Source of the DNA: Microlunatus flavus
GTDB taxonomy: Bacteria; Actinomycetota; Actinomycetes; Propionibacteriales; Propionibacteriaceae
Direction: 5' to 3'
NCBI RefSeq assembly: GCF_900110855.1
Contig: NZ_FOFA01000005.1
Location: forward strand, 186,001 to 250,000
Length of the DNA: 64,000 bases
The position numbers and the translations under genes are program-made. The stretch's first letter is position 1; each line of letters begins with the position of its first letter. Shown piece after piece: positions 8,943 through 17,416 of this stretch. The notes below the pieces were generated by a model, which did no database searches, was not told the origin of the DNA, and saw nothing but the letters and a program-made list of their open reading frames with translations.

Positions 8943-9425
8943 TCAGCGCGTCCCCCAGTCGTAGCGCTGCCGGTGCAGCTTGAGGTAGAGGAAGGCCTCC
9001 GTGCTCGTGACGCCGGGCAGGCGCCGGATGCGGGCGAGCAGGTCGAGCAGGTGCTCGTCGTCCTCGCACACGACCTCGACGAGCAGGTCGAAGCTGCCGG
9101 CGGTGCTGACGAGGTACTCGACCTCCGGCAGCGCCTCGAGCCCGACGAGCGGGGCGCCCGGGTCGCCGTCCACCCGGATGCCGATCAAGGCCTGGCGCAG
9201 GAACCCGACCTGGGTCGGGTCGGTGACCGCCACCACCTGGATGACGCCGGCGTCCACCAGCCGCTGGACGCGCTGGCGGACCGTCGTCTCCGACAGCCCG
9301 ACCGCCGCGGCCAGCGACGCGTACGACTGCCTCCCGTCGCGCTGCAGCATCTCGACGAGCCGGCGCGCGACCTCGTCGAGGACCGGGCGGCCCGTCGCCC
9401 GGCTCGCCGCTCCACGAGCGTTCAC
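8943..9425 (-). CDS. Lrp/AsnC family transcriptional regulator
   Basis: A 160-residue regulator. Residues about 15-65 form the winged helix (DEVARRLVEMLQRDGR, YASLAAAVGLSETTVRQRVQRL), and residues about 80-150 the RAM ligand-binding domain (VEYLVSTAGSFDLLVEVVCED, RIRRLPGVTSTEAFLYLK). Its GTG overlaps the stop of the APC permease gene by four bases (GTGA), so the two are translationally coupled. It most likely senses an amino acid or polyamine derivative and controls the permease/aminotransferase unit. Confidence 0.92.
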   Translation of the reverse strand: MNARGAASRATGRPVLDEVARRLVEMLQRDGRQSYASLAAAVGLSETTVRQRVQRLVDAGVIQVVAVTDPTQVGFLRQALIGIRVDGDPGAPLVGLEALPEVEYLVSTAGSFDLLVEVVCEDDEHLLDLLARIRRLPGVTSTEAFLYLKLHRQRYDWGTR

Positions 9426-11098
9426 TGCTCCGGCGGGTCCTGCTGCGGGCGCACCGCGGTCGCGCCGGGCGGGAGGTTCGAGCGGTCGGGGCTGATGATC
9501 GTCGCCATCTCCCCAGAATCAGGCAGGGCGACGCGCGGCTGCTGCGTGCCGCCGTGCGCCAGCACCAGCTCGTCGGCCGCGCGCTTGGGCAGGGTCTCGC
9601 CGCGGAAGTACGCGGGGTGCAGCCGCTGCCACACGATCATGAGGACCACACCGAGCACCAGCGAGCCGATGCCGAGCACGAACACCCCGCCGATCCCGCC
9701 GATCGAGGTGTAGCCGTAGTCGGGCTGCGCGTACTGGTAGGCCGCGATGACGAACGCCGCGAGCAGCGACACCCCGCCGAGGAACGGGAACAGCCCGCGC
9801 ATCACGAAGTGGCGCACGCTCGCGGTCAGCGTGCGGCGGTAGAACCACACGCACGCGAAGCCGGTCAGGCCGTAGTAGAAGGCGATCAGCAGGCCGACGG
9901 CCGCGATGGAGTCGGCCAGGATGTTCTCGCTGACGAGCGTCAGGCCGACGTAGAAGATGATCGAGATGATCCCCATCCAGATCGTCGAGCTGCTGGGCGT
10001 CAGGTGCTTGGGGTGGATCTTGGCGAACCGCGACGGGATGGCCTGGTAGGCCGCCATCGACAGCGACGTGCGCGCCGTCGGCAGGATCGTGGTCTGCGTG
10101 GAGGCTGAGGCCGAGGTCAGCACGGTGATCACGAGCAGGATCTCCATGACGTGGCCGAACGCGCTGTCGCCGAACACCTGCGTGCCGAGCGCGGCGAAGA
10201 TGTCGTCGGCGTTGTCCGGGTTGCCGAGCCCGACCCCGGAGTCGCCCACGCCGGCGAAGGCGACCATGGCGATCGAGACGATGGCGTACGTCGCGAGCAG
10301 CAGGAGCGTCGACAGGATGGCGGCGCGGCCCGGCGTCTTCTCCGGGTCCTTCGTCTCCTCGTTCACCGCGACCGCGCTGTCCCAGCCCCAGTAGATGAAG
10401 ACGGCGATCAACGTGGCCGTGACCAGGGCGTTCAGGGTGAGGCCGGACGGCCAGAGCCAGCTCAGGCTCGGGGTGATCGAGCCCTCCGGCGGCGCCGAGC
10501 CGAGCACTCTCGCGAGCGCGTACACGGCGAAGATCACGAGCACGACCAGCTCGATGCCGAGCAGGCAGTACTGGATCCGTGCGCTCAGCTCGAGGCCCCG
10601 CCAGCAGATGTAGGTCATCACCGCGATCCACAGCACGCCGACGACGGTGCTGGCCACGGTCGAGTCGGCGAGGTCGGAGCCGAAGAGCTCGAAGGTGTAC
10701 GAGCCGGCGATCTGCGCGAGGTTCGCCATGACGATGATGTCGGCGACGATGATCCCCCAGCCGCCCATCCAGCCGGCCTTGGGACCGAACGCCCGTGCGG
10801 CCCAGGTGAACGTGGTCCCGCAGTCGGGCTCGGCCCGGTTCATCTCGGCGTACGCGACGGCGATGAAGTACATCGGCAGGAACGCGAGCAGCATGATCGA
10901 CGGCGCCTTGATGCCGACCAGGCCGTCGCCGTTGGCCACGAGCACGACGTAGCCGAGGCTCGCCGCCAGGCTGTACGCCGGCGCGGTCGACGCGACCCCG
11001 ACGACGATGCTGGAGACCAGGCCGAGGGTGCCGCTCTTGAGGCCCTTCTCCCCCGCGCCCGCGCTCACGCCTGCCACGTCCTCGACCGTGCTTGCCAC
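9422..11098 (-). CDS. APC superfamily amino acid/polyamine permease
   Basis: An integral membrane transporter of 558 residues with about 12 hydrophobic segments. The N-terminal KSGTLGLVSSIVVGVASTAPAYSLAASLG carries the APC-family glycine-rich first helix, and WGWDSAVAVNEETKDPEKTPGRA is the conserved loop of this group. GTG 11098 has GGGAGG five bases upstream; a frame reaching 11266 would run over the divergent saccharopine-dehydrogenase gene and is rejected. As first gene of the permease-lrp-aminotransferase unit it probably imports the amine degraded by its neighbours, for example putrescine or GABA. Confidence 0.88.
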   Translation of the reverse strand: MASTVEDVAGVSAGAGEKGLKSGTLGLVSSIVVGVASTAPAYSLAASLGYVVLVANGDGLVGIKAPSIMLLAFLPMYFIAVAYAEMNRAEPDCGTTFTWAARAFGPKAGWMGGWGIIVADIIVMANLAQIAGSYTFELFGSDLADSTVASTVVGVLWIAVMTYICWRGLELSARIQYCLLGIELVVLVIFAVYALARVLGSAPPEGSITPSLSWLWPSGLTLNALVTATLIAVFIYWGWDSAVAVNEETKDPEKTPGRAAILSTLLLLATYAIVSIAMVAFAGVGDSGVGLGNPDNADDIFAALGTQVFGDSAFGHVMEILLVITVLTSASASTQTTILPTARTSLSMAAYQAIPSRFAKIHPKHLTPSSSTIWMGIISIIFYVGLTLVSENILADSIAAVGLLIAFYYGLTGFACVWFYRRTLTASVRHFVMRGLFPFLGGVSLLAAFVIAAYQYAQPDYGYTSIGGIGGVFVLGIGSLVLGVVLMIVWQRLHPAYFRGETLPKRAADELVLAHGGTQQPRVALPDSGEMATIISPDRSNLPPGATAVRPQQDPPEQ

Positions 11099-11213
11099 CG
11101 AGCCTCCCGGGTGCGACTGGCGCCCACTTCTTTCCGAACTCGTCGGATGTGGCGCGGAATCCGTGATTTCTGGGAGTCTAGGGCTCTGATTCCGATTTGT
11201 GGAGAGGTCCTCG

Positions 11214-12464
11214 ATGCGAATCCTGCTCATTGGTGCCGGCGGCGTCGGCGATGCCGTCGCCCGCATCGCCGCTCGTCGCTCGTTCTTCGAGTCGCTGGTG
11301 GTGAGCGACTACGACCTCGCCCGTGCCGAGCGCACGGTCGCGGCCGTGCGGGAGCGGCACCCCGACGACGAGCGGTTCCGGGCCGACCGGGTGGACGCGT
11401 CGAGCGCCGAGGCCGTGGCCGAGGCGGTCCGGCGCCACGGCGCGACCCACGTGCTGAACGCCGTCGACCCGCGCTTCGTGATGCCGATCTTCGACGGCGC
11501 CCGGCAGGGCGGGGCCGACTACCTCGACATGGCGATGTCGCTGTCGCGGCCGCACCCGGAGCGCCCGTTCACCGAGACCGGGGTCAAGCTGGGTGACGAG
11601 CAGCTCGCGCAGCACGACGCGTACGTGGCGGAGGGCCGCCTCGCCCTGGTGGGCATCGGGGTCGAGCCGGGGCTGTCGGACGTCTTCGCCCGCTACGCCG
11701 TCGACCACCTGTTCAGCCACGTCACCGAGCTGGGCGTCCGCGACGGCGCGAACCTCGCCGTCGCCGGCTACGACTTCGCGCCGGGCTTCTCGATCTGGAC
11801 CACCATCGAGGAGTGCCTCAACCCGCCGGTCGTCTACGAGCGCGACCGCGGCTGGTACACCCTCGAGCCCTTCAGCGAGCCGGAGGTCTTCGACTTCCCC
11901 GGCGGCATCGGGCCCGTCGAGTGCGTGCACGTCGAGCACGAGGAGGTCCTCCTCATGCCGCGCTGGCTCGACGCCGACAAGGTGACGTTCAAGTACGGGC
12001 TCGGCAACGAGTTCATCGAGGTGCTGAAGGCGCTGCACAAGGTCGGTCTCGACAAGACGGAGCCGGTGAGCGTCAAGGGGGTCAAGGTCTCGCCCCGCGA
12101 CGTGGTCGCCGCGTGCCTGCCCGACCCCGCGACGCTCGGCGACGCCATGAGCGGCAAGACCTGTGCCGGCCTGCTCGTCACCGGCACCGGCAAGGACGGG
12201 CAGCCGCGCAGGGTCTACCTGTCCCACGTCGTCGACAACGCCGACTCGATGCGGATCGACGGGGCGCAGTGCGTGGTCTGGCAGACCGCGCTCAACCCGG
12301 TCGTCGCCCTGGAGCTCCTCGCGAGCGGAGTCTGGAAGGGCACCGGCGTCCTCGGCCCGGAGGCGTTCGACGCGGTGCCGTTCCTCGACCTGCTCGCCTC
12401 CCCCGACGGCTACCACTCCCCCTGGGAGCTCAACGAGCTGGAGCCCGAGCCCAGCGCTCCCTGA
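11214..12464 (+). CDS. Saccharopine dehydrogenase-like oxidoreductase
   Basis: A 416-residue enzyme with an N-terminal Rossmann fold (ILLIGAGGVGDAVARIAARR) and the THVLNAVDPRFVMPIFDGA and VGIGVEPGLSDVFARYA blocks of the saccharopine dehydrogenase/carboxynorspermidine synthase family. These enzymes reductively join or oxidatively split amino acids or amines through a secondary amine, so a role in polyamine or lysine breakdown fits. ATG 11214 follows GGAGAGG by six bases. The last codons (SAP, stop) lie inside a dispersed repeat unit. It diverges from the permease gene with a 115-base shared promoter region. Confidence 0.85.
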   Translation: MRILLIGAGGVGDAVARIAARRSFFESLVVSDYDLARAERTVAAVRERHPDDERFRADRVDASSAEAVAEAVRRHGATHVLNAVDPRFVMPIFDGARQGGADYLDMAMSLSRPHPERPFTETGVKLGDEQLAQHDAYVAEGRLALVGIGVEPGLSDVFARYAVDHLFSHVTELGVRDGANLAVAGYDFAPGFSIWTTIEECLNPPVVYERDRGWYTLEPFSEPEVFDFPGGIGPVECVHVEHEEVLLMPRWLDADKVTFKYGLGNEFIEVLKALHKVGLDKTEPVSVKGVKVSPRDVVAACLPDPATLGDAMSGKTCAGLLVTGTGKDGQPRRVYLSHVVDNADSMRIDGAQCVVWQTALNPVVALELLASGVWKGTGVLGPEAFDAVPFLDLLASPDGYHSPWELNELEPEPSAP

Positions 12465-12535
12465 GCCCGTCGAAGGGCCAGGGACGCTCCCTGAGCCCGT
12501 CGGGAGGGAACGCTCCCTGAGCTTGTCGAAGGGCC
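12454..12535. repeat. Dispersed repeat element, locus 2
   Basis: Three copies in the same direction of the CGCTCCCTGAGC(C/T)(C/T)GTCGAAGGG unit: 12454-12479, a shortened 12483-12505, and 12506-12534. The first includes the stop codon of the saccharopine-dehydrogenase-like gene. The element lies between convergent gene ends. Confidence 0.85.
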
Positions 12536-12564
12536 TCGTCAGAGGTCGGCGTCCGGCAACCACC

Positions 12565-13410
12565 TCAGGCCGCGAACTCCTGCGCGTGGTCCCGTGCCCA
12601 CTGCTCGAGGGTCAGGCCGGGGCGCCCGAGCAGCGGCTCGACCGAACGGACCGGGTCCGGCTCGGCGACGGTGCCGGCCCAGTGGGCGAGCATCATCGAC
12701 ACGATGCCGGGGTCCACGCCGTAGCCCTCCAGCTCCGTACGGAACTCCTCCGGGGGCTGCTCGGTGAAGGTCAGCCCACGGCCGACGGCGCGGCCGATCG
12801 CGTCCAGCTGCTCCACCCGGGTCAGCGCCTCGGGGCCGGTGATCGGCACCACCGCGCCCGCCAGGTCGGGCCGGGTCAGGGCGAGCGCGGCCACGGCGCC
12901 CACGTCGGCCTCGTGCACCGGGGCCTGCGCCGAGGTCGGGTACGGGCCCCGCACCCCGCCGGTGAACACGATCGACCGGCTCCAGGCCAGCAGGTTCACC
13001 GCGAAGGTCCCCGGCCGCAGGATCGTCCAGCCGGCACCGGACTCCCGGACGGCCTCCTCGACCGGTGCGTGGTGGACCGCGCTCGCCGTGCCGTGGTCGC
13101 GCTCGTGCTCGAGCGCCGCCGCCAGCGACGACAGCAGCACGAGGCGCTCGACGCCGGCCTGCGCCGCCGACCGGGCGAGGTCGGCGGCGCCGTCGGCCGG
13201 GAAGACGAAGGCGCCGGTGACGCCCTCGAACAGCCCGGGCGGGGGTTCAGCGAGGCTGCCCTCCCGTACGTCGACGGCGGCGGGAAGCGCGGCGGCGGCC
13301 GGCTCGCGGGTGAGGGCGCGGACGGCGTGGCCCTGGCGCAGCAGCTCGGCGACGACGTGGCGGCCGACGTTCCCGGTCGCGCCGGTCACGAGGAAGGTGG
13401 TGGTGTCCAT
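12565..13410 (-). CDS. NmrA-type NAD(P)H-binding oxidoreductase
   Basis: A 281-residue atypical short-chain dehydrogenase. The N-terminal FLVTGATGNVGRHVVAELL is the glycine-rich cofactor loop, and no YxxxK catalytic pair is evident, as in NmrA/quinone oxidoreductase-2-like proteins. The C-terminal part (PEALTRVEQLDAIGRAVGR, FTEQPPEEF) matches the same group. Its ATG at 13410 diverges from a WYL-domain regulator with a 62-base gap, a layout in which the regulator commonly controls the enzyme. Substrate unknown. Confidence 0.85.
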   Translation of the reverse strand: MDTTTFLVTGATGNVGRHVVAELLRQGHAVRALTREPAAAALPAAVDVREGSLAEPPPGLFEGVTGAFVFPADGAADLARSAAQAGVERLVLLSSLAAALEHERDHGTASAVHHAPVEEAVRESGAGWTILRPGTFAVNLLAWSRSIVFTGGVRGPYPTSAQAPVHEADVGAVAALALTRPDLAGAVVPITGPEALTRVEQLDAIGRAVGRGLTFTEQPPEEFRTELEGYGVDPGIVSMMLAHWAGTVAEPDPVRSVEPLLGRPGLTLEQWARDHAQEFAA

Positions 13411-13472
13411 GACCGGCAGCCTCTCGCCCGATGCGGCAGGATCCTTGCCGCAGCCGAACTAGGGTCGGCACC

Positions 13473-14429
13473 ATGTCCCCGTCGGCGCGGCTGCTGAGGC
13501 TGCTCGGCCTCCTGCAGTCCCGCCCGCGCTGGAGCGGGCCCGAGCTGGCCGCCCGGCTGGACGTCGGGCGGCGAACGCTGCGCTACGACGTCGCCAAGCT
13601 GCGCGAGCTCGGCTACGAGGTCGAGGCCGGGCCGGGAGTGGCCGGCGGCTACTCCCTGGGTCCCGGCGGCTCGGTCCCCCCGTTGCAGCTCGACGACGAC
13701 GACGCCGTGGCCATCGCCGTCGGCCTCCGCCTGGCGGCCGCGACACCGGGACTGGCCGACCAGGCGAGCCTCGCCCTCGCCAAGCTCGAGCGGGTGCTCC
13801 CCTGGCGGCTGCGCGGGCGGGTGGACGCGCTGCGGACCTTCACCGAGGCCGTGCCGGACGCCGACCGCGCCACCGACCCCGACGACCTGGTCCTCCTGAC
13901 CGCGGCCTGCCGGGACGCGCGGACCGTCCGCTTCGCCTACACCGCGCGCGACGGGTCCGGGTCGCAGCGGCAGGTGGAGCCGTACCGGCTCGTCCACCTC
14001 GACGGGCGCTGGCAGCTCCTCGCCTTCGACCCGGCGAGGGACGACTGGCGCACCTTCCGGCTCGACCGGATGCGCCTGCGCCCGGGCGCCGGCGCCCGCT
14101 TCGCGAGGCGGACCCCGCCGAGCGCGGCCGACCTCGTCGTGAGGAGCGACGCCTTCCACCGGCGCCACCACGCCGTCGTGCTGGTGGAGGCGCCCGCGGA
14201 GGTCGTGGCCCGGCGCGTGCCGTCGAGCGTCCCCGTCGAGCACGTGGACGAGTCCCGTTGCCGGGTGCGGGCCAGCGGGGAGTCGGCGCGGGCGCTGGCC
14301 CTCAACCTGCTCCTGCTCGACCACGACTTCACCCTCGAGCAGGCGTCGCCCGACGTCCTGGCGGCCCTCGCCGACCTGCGCCGACGACTGGACCCTGCGC
14401 TCAGCGCACCCCCGCCATCCGCGCGCTGA
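13473..14429 (+). CDS. WYL-domain helix-turn-helix regulator
   Basis: A 318-residue regulator. Residues 1-60 form a DeoR-like winged helix (LLRLLGLLQSRPRWSGPELAARLDVGRRTLRYDVAKLRELGY), split here as seen in the sequence; a ligand-binding WYL domain follows around residues 150-200 (VEPYRLVHLDGRWQLLAFD, FRLDRM). A TAGGGT -10-like box at 13460-13465 lies seven bases before ATG 13473, so the mRNA is probably leaderless; the upstream in-frame start at 13431 is rejected. Its last 29 bases overlap the convergent POT transporter gene. It probably regulates the divergent NmrA-type gene. Confidence 0.85.
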   Translation: MSPSARLLRLLGLLQSRPRWSGPELAARLDVGRRTLRYDVAKLRELGYEVEAGPGVAGGYSLGPGGSVPPLQLDDDDAVAIAVGLRLAAATPGLADQASLALAKLERVLPWRLRGRVDALRTFTEAVPDADRATDPDDLVLLTAACRDARTVRFAYTARDGSGSQRQVEPYRLVHLDGRWQLLAFDPARDDWRTFRLDRMRLRPGAGARFARRTPPSAADLVVRSDAFHRRHHAVVLVEAPAEVVARRVPSSVPVEHVDESRCRVRASGESARALALNLLLLDHDFTLEQASPDVLAALADLRRRLDPALSAPPPSAR

Positions 14430-15873
14430 TCCAGCGCCGGCCCAGAAGCAGCAGGACGCCGACGGCGATCGAGGCGGCGCCGATGATCAGGAAGTACGGC
14501 CTCTCGCTCGCGGGGTCGTAGAAGCCGGCGAGCGTCCCCGCCGTCGCGGTGCCGACGGCGATGGAGAGGAAGTACAGCGCGATCATCTGCGTGTGGAAGG
14601 CGGCCGGCGCGAGCTTGGTCGACAGCGACTGCCCGACCGGGGAGAGGCACAGCTCGGCGAGGGTGAAGAAGAACAGGATGAGCACCAGCCACAGCAGCGG
14701 GGTGCTGTTCGGCGCCCCGTTCGCGAAGGGCAGGAACAGCAGGAACGCCACCCCCATGAAGAGCGTCCCCAGCGCGAACTTCACCGGCGTCGGCGGCTGA
14801 CGGTCCCCCAGCCGCGTCCACAGCGCGGCGAACACCCCCGCGAAGACGATGATGAAGACCGGGTTGATCGACTGCACGAAGCTCGGCGGCATCGTCCAGC
14901 CGAAGACGTCGCGGTCGAGACGCTGGTCGGCGTAGACCGCGACCACCGTGCTCTGCTGCTGGAACAGCGACCAGAAGACGGCGCTCGCCACGAACATCGG
15001 GATGAACGAGACCACGCGGCTGCGCTCGTCGGCGTCGATCTTGTCCGACGTCAGGATCACGGCGAAGAGGGCCACGGTGGCGACCACGGTGATGCCGACG
15101 ACGATCGCCGAGAGCCGGCCGGCGGTGATCACGCCGGCCACGGCGAGCACGACCACGAGCAGCACCACGACGAGCGCGGCCGCGCCGTAGCGGACCCGCC
15201 CCCGCCGGTCGAGCGGGTTGGCGACGGCGTGGCCGGCGTCGCCCAGGGTGCGGCGGCGCAGCAGCAGGTACTGGGTGAGCCCGAGCGCCATGCCGACCGC
15301 GGCCAGGCCGAAGCCCCAGTGGAAGCCCTTCATGCCCTGCAGCAGGCCGGTCAGCAGCGGCCCCACGAGCGCACCGATGTTGACGCCCATGTAGTAGATC
15401 GAGAAGCCGGCGTCGCGGCGCGTGTCCTCCGGCGCGTAGAGGTCGCCCAGCACCGAGCTCGTCGTGGTCTTGAGCGAGCCGGACCCCAGGGCGATGCAGA
15501 CCAGCCCGATCCCGACGCCGGCCAGCCCCGGCACGACGGCCAGCGAGATGTGGCCGAGCATGATCACCACGGCGGCGACGAGCAGCGTCCGCTCCGCGCC
15601 CAGCAGCCGGTCCGCCACCCAGGCGCCGAGGATCGCGGACAGGTAGACCAGCCCGCCGTACGCGCCGACGATCGACGTGGCCGCGCTCTCGGGGAGCGCC
15701 AGCCCGCCCTGTGTGACGCTGTAGTACAGGTAGTAGACGAGGATGCCCTGCATCCCGTAGAAGCTGAATCGCTCCCACATCTCCACGCCCGCGAGGTTCG
15801 CGAGGCCGAGCGGGTGGCCGAAGAACGTACGGCCGGTGCCCGGGCGGTCCTTCTCGACCAGTCCAGTGCTCAT
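14401..15873 (-). CDS. POT/PTR family proton-dependent oligopeptide transporter
   Basis: A 490-residue membrane protein with about 12-14 hydrophobic segments. The EMWERFSFYGMQGILVYYL stretch is the ExxERFxYYG signature of proton-coupled di/tripeptide symporters; GDLYAPEDTRRDAGFSIYYMGVNIGA and ELCLSPVGQSL are also family hallmarks. ATG 15873 is chosen because the frame further upstream overlaps the divergent hydrolase and lacks the family N-terminus (TFFGHPLGLANLAGVEMWERF). Its 3' end overlaps the WYL regulator by 29 bases in convergent orientation. Confidence 0.92.
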   Translation of the reverse strand: MSTGLVEKDRPGTGRTFFGHPLGLANLAGVEMWERFSFYGMQGILVYYLYYSVTQGGLALPESAATSIVGAYGGLVYLSAILGAWVADRLLGAERTLLVAAVVIMLGHISLAVVPGLAGVGIGLVCIALGSGSLKTTTSSVLGDLYAPEDTRRDAGFSIYYMGVNIGALVGPLLTGLLQGMKGFHWGFGLAAVGMALGLTQYLLLRRRTLGDAGHAVANPLDRRGRVRYGAAALVVVLLVVVLAVAGVITAGRLSAIVVGITVVATVALFAVILTSDKIDADERSRVVSFIPMFVASAVFWSLFQQQSTVVAVYADQRLDRDVFGWTMPPSFVQSINPVFIIVFAGVFAALWTRLGDRQPPTPVKFALGTLFMGVAFLLFLPFANGAPNSTPLLWLVLILFFFTLAELCLSPVGQSLSTKLAPAAFHTQMIALYFLSIAVGTATAGTLAGFYDPASERPYFLIIGAASIAVGVLLLLGRRWISARMAGVR

Positions 15874-15913
15874 GGTGGCAGCGTCGCACGTCCGCGCCGC
15901 GCGGCTACCGTCT

Positions 15914-17368
15914 GTGCTCGTGCTTCCCTCTCGGCCGGACCGGCCGCTCGACCGCACCCGCCTGCCCGAACCGGTGCTCGACCGCAGCCCGGAGCTGGTC
16001 TCTCTCTACTGGACCGCCTGGGAGACGGCGTGGGGGCACGTCGTGGAGCAGGCGGGCGTGCCGCAGTCGCCGTACATGGACGAGGGCTTCGACCCCGCGG
16101 TCATCTGGATCTGGGACACCTGCCTGATGACCCACTTCTGCAAGTACGCCCCCGACCTCTTCCCGGGCGTCGAGAGCCTGCAGAACTTCTACGCGCCCCT
16201 GCACGACGGCACCGCGTCGGCCCTGCTGATCCAGCACCCCGACAACCCTCCCCTGCTGGCCTGGGCGGAGGAGGAGTACGTGCGCCACACGGGCGACCTC
16301 GAGCGCGTCGCCCGCGTGCTGGACGCCGGCCACCTCCAGCAGCACTTCACCTGGTTCGACACGGTCACGCCCGGGACGCTCCTCCCCGGCGCGGTGATGC
16401 CGACGGCCGTCGAGCGGCGGCCGGAGGGCTACCGCTGGGGCGCGATCCAGAGCGGCATGGACAACACGCCGCGCGCCGGCGAGGCGACCTGGTACGGCAA
16501 CTCCCGCGGCGGGATCCTCTGGCTCGACGCCATGGCCCAGCAGGCGCTCTCCGCGCTGAGCATCGCCCGCCTCGCCCGCCTGGTGGGCCGGACGTCGCTG
16601 GCGCAGGAGTACGAGGCGCACCACGCGGACCTCTGCGCCGCGCTCCAGCACCACTGGGACGACGAGGACGCGACCTTCTACGACCGCCTCGAAGACGCAC
16701 CGTTCCCGTTCCGGCGCGTCGTCACGCCGGCGGCGTACTGGCCGCTGCTGGCCGGCGCCTGCAGCCCGGAGCAGGCCCGGGCGCTGGCCGACCTGCTCGA
16801 GGACCCGCGCCGGCTGGGCGGCCCCGTGCCCTGGCCCTCGGTCGCCCGGGACGACCCCGCCTTCCGCCCCGACGGGCAGTACTGGCGCGGCGGCGTCTGG
16901 GTGCCGCTCGCCTACATGAGCGCACGGGCGCTCGCCGACCACGGCCACGCGGCGCTGGCGCGGACCGCGTCGCGAGCCCTGCTCGAGCACATGGCCCGCA
17001 CCTACGCCGACCACTCCCCCTCGTCGATCTGGGAGGCGTACGCGCCGGTGGCCGCGGCGCCCGCGACGGACAAGGACGGCCGGACGTCCGTCCGCCCCGG
17101 CTTCTGCGGCTGGTCGGCGCTCGGGCCGATCTCGATGCTGGTCGAGCACGTGCTCGGCTTCCGTGTCGACGCCACCACGCGGACCGTGCACTGGGACCCC
17201 GACGGGGACGGCCGGCAAGGGATCCGCCGCCTGCGGTGCGGGGACACGCTGGTCGACGCGGTCGCCGACGGCGACGAGGTCGTGGTCGAGGTCGACGGGC
17301 CGATCACCCTGGTCCTGGCCGGGCGACCGGTGGAGCTCGGCGCCGGCCGCCACGTGCTCGCGCGCTGA
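15914..17368 (+). CDS. MGH1-type (GH63-like) glycoside hydrolase
   Basis: An intracellular (alpha/alpha)6-barrel hydrolase of about 484 residues. Motifs include YMDEGFDPAVIWIWDTC, YRWGAIQSGMDNTPRAG, GNSRGGILWLDAMAQQA, QYWRGGVWVPLAYM, SIWEAYAP and RPGFCGWSALGPISM. This WDT/SGMDN/YWRG arrangement belongs to trehalase-like and mannosylglycerate/glucosylglycerate hydrolases (GH63, MGH1 type). There is no signal peptide. No ribosome site is visible; TACCGT at 15906-15911 suggests a leaderless transcript starting at GTG 15920, six bases inside the frame given here. The likely substrate is a small alpha-glucoside or alpha-mannoside. Confidence 0.82.
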   Translation: MLVLPSRPDRPLDRTRLPEPVLDRSPELVSLYWTAWETAWGHVVEQAGVPQSPYMDEGFDPAVIWIWDTCLMTHFCKYAPDLFPGVESLQNFYAPLHDGTASALLIQHPDNPPLLAWAEEEYVRHTGDLERVARVLDAGHLQQHFTWFDTVTPGTLLPGAVMPTAVERRPEGYRWGAIQSGMDNTPRAGEATWYGNSRGGILWLDAMAQQALSALSIARLARLVGRTSLAQEYEAHHADLCAALQHHWDDEDATFYDRLEDAPFPFRRVVTPAAYWPLLAGACSPEQARALADLLEDPRRLGGPVPWPSVARDDPAFRPDGQYWRGGVWVPLAYMSARALADHGHAALARTASRALLEHMARTYADHSPSSIWEAYAPVAAAPATDKDGRTSVRPGFCGWSALGPISMLVEHVLGFRVDATTRTVHWDPDGDGRQGIRRLRCGDTLVDAVADGDEVVVEVDGPITLVLAGRPVELGAGRHVLAR

Positions 17369-17416
17369 GCACGCCCGCCCGGCCGGCACCGACCGGGGTC
17401 AGGCGTCGACCGGGGG

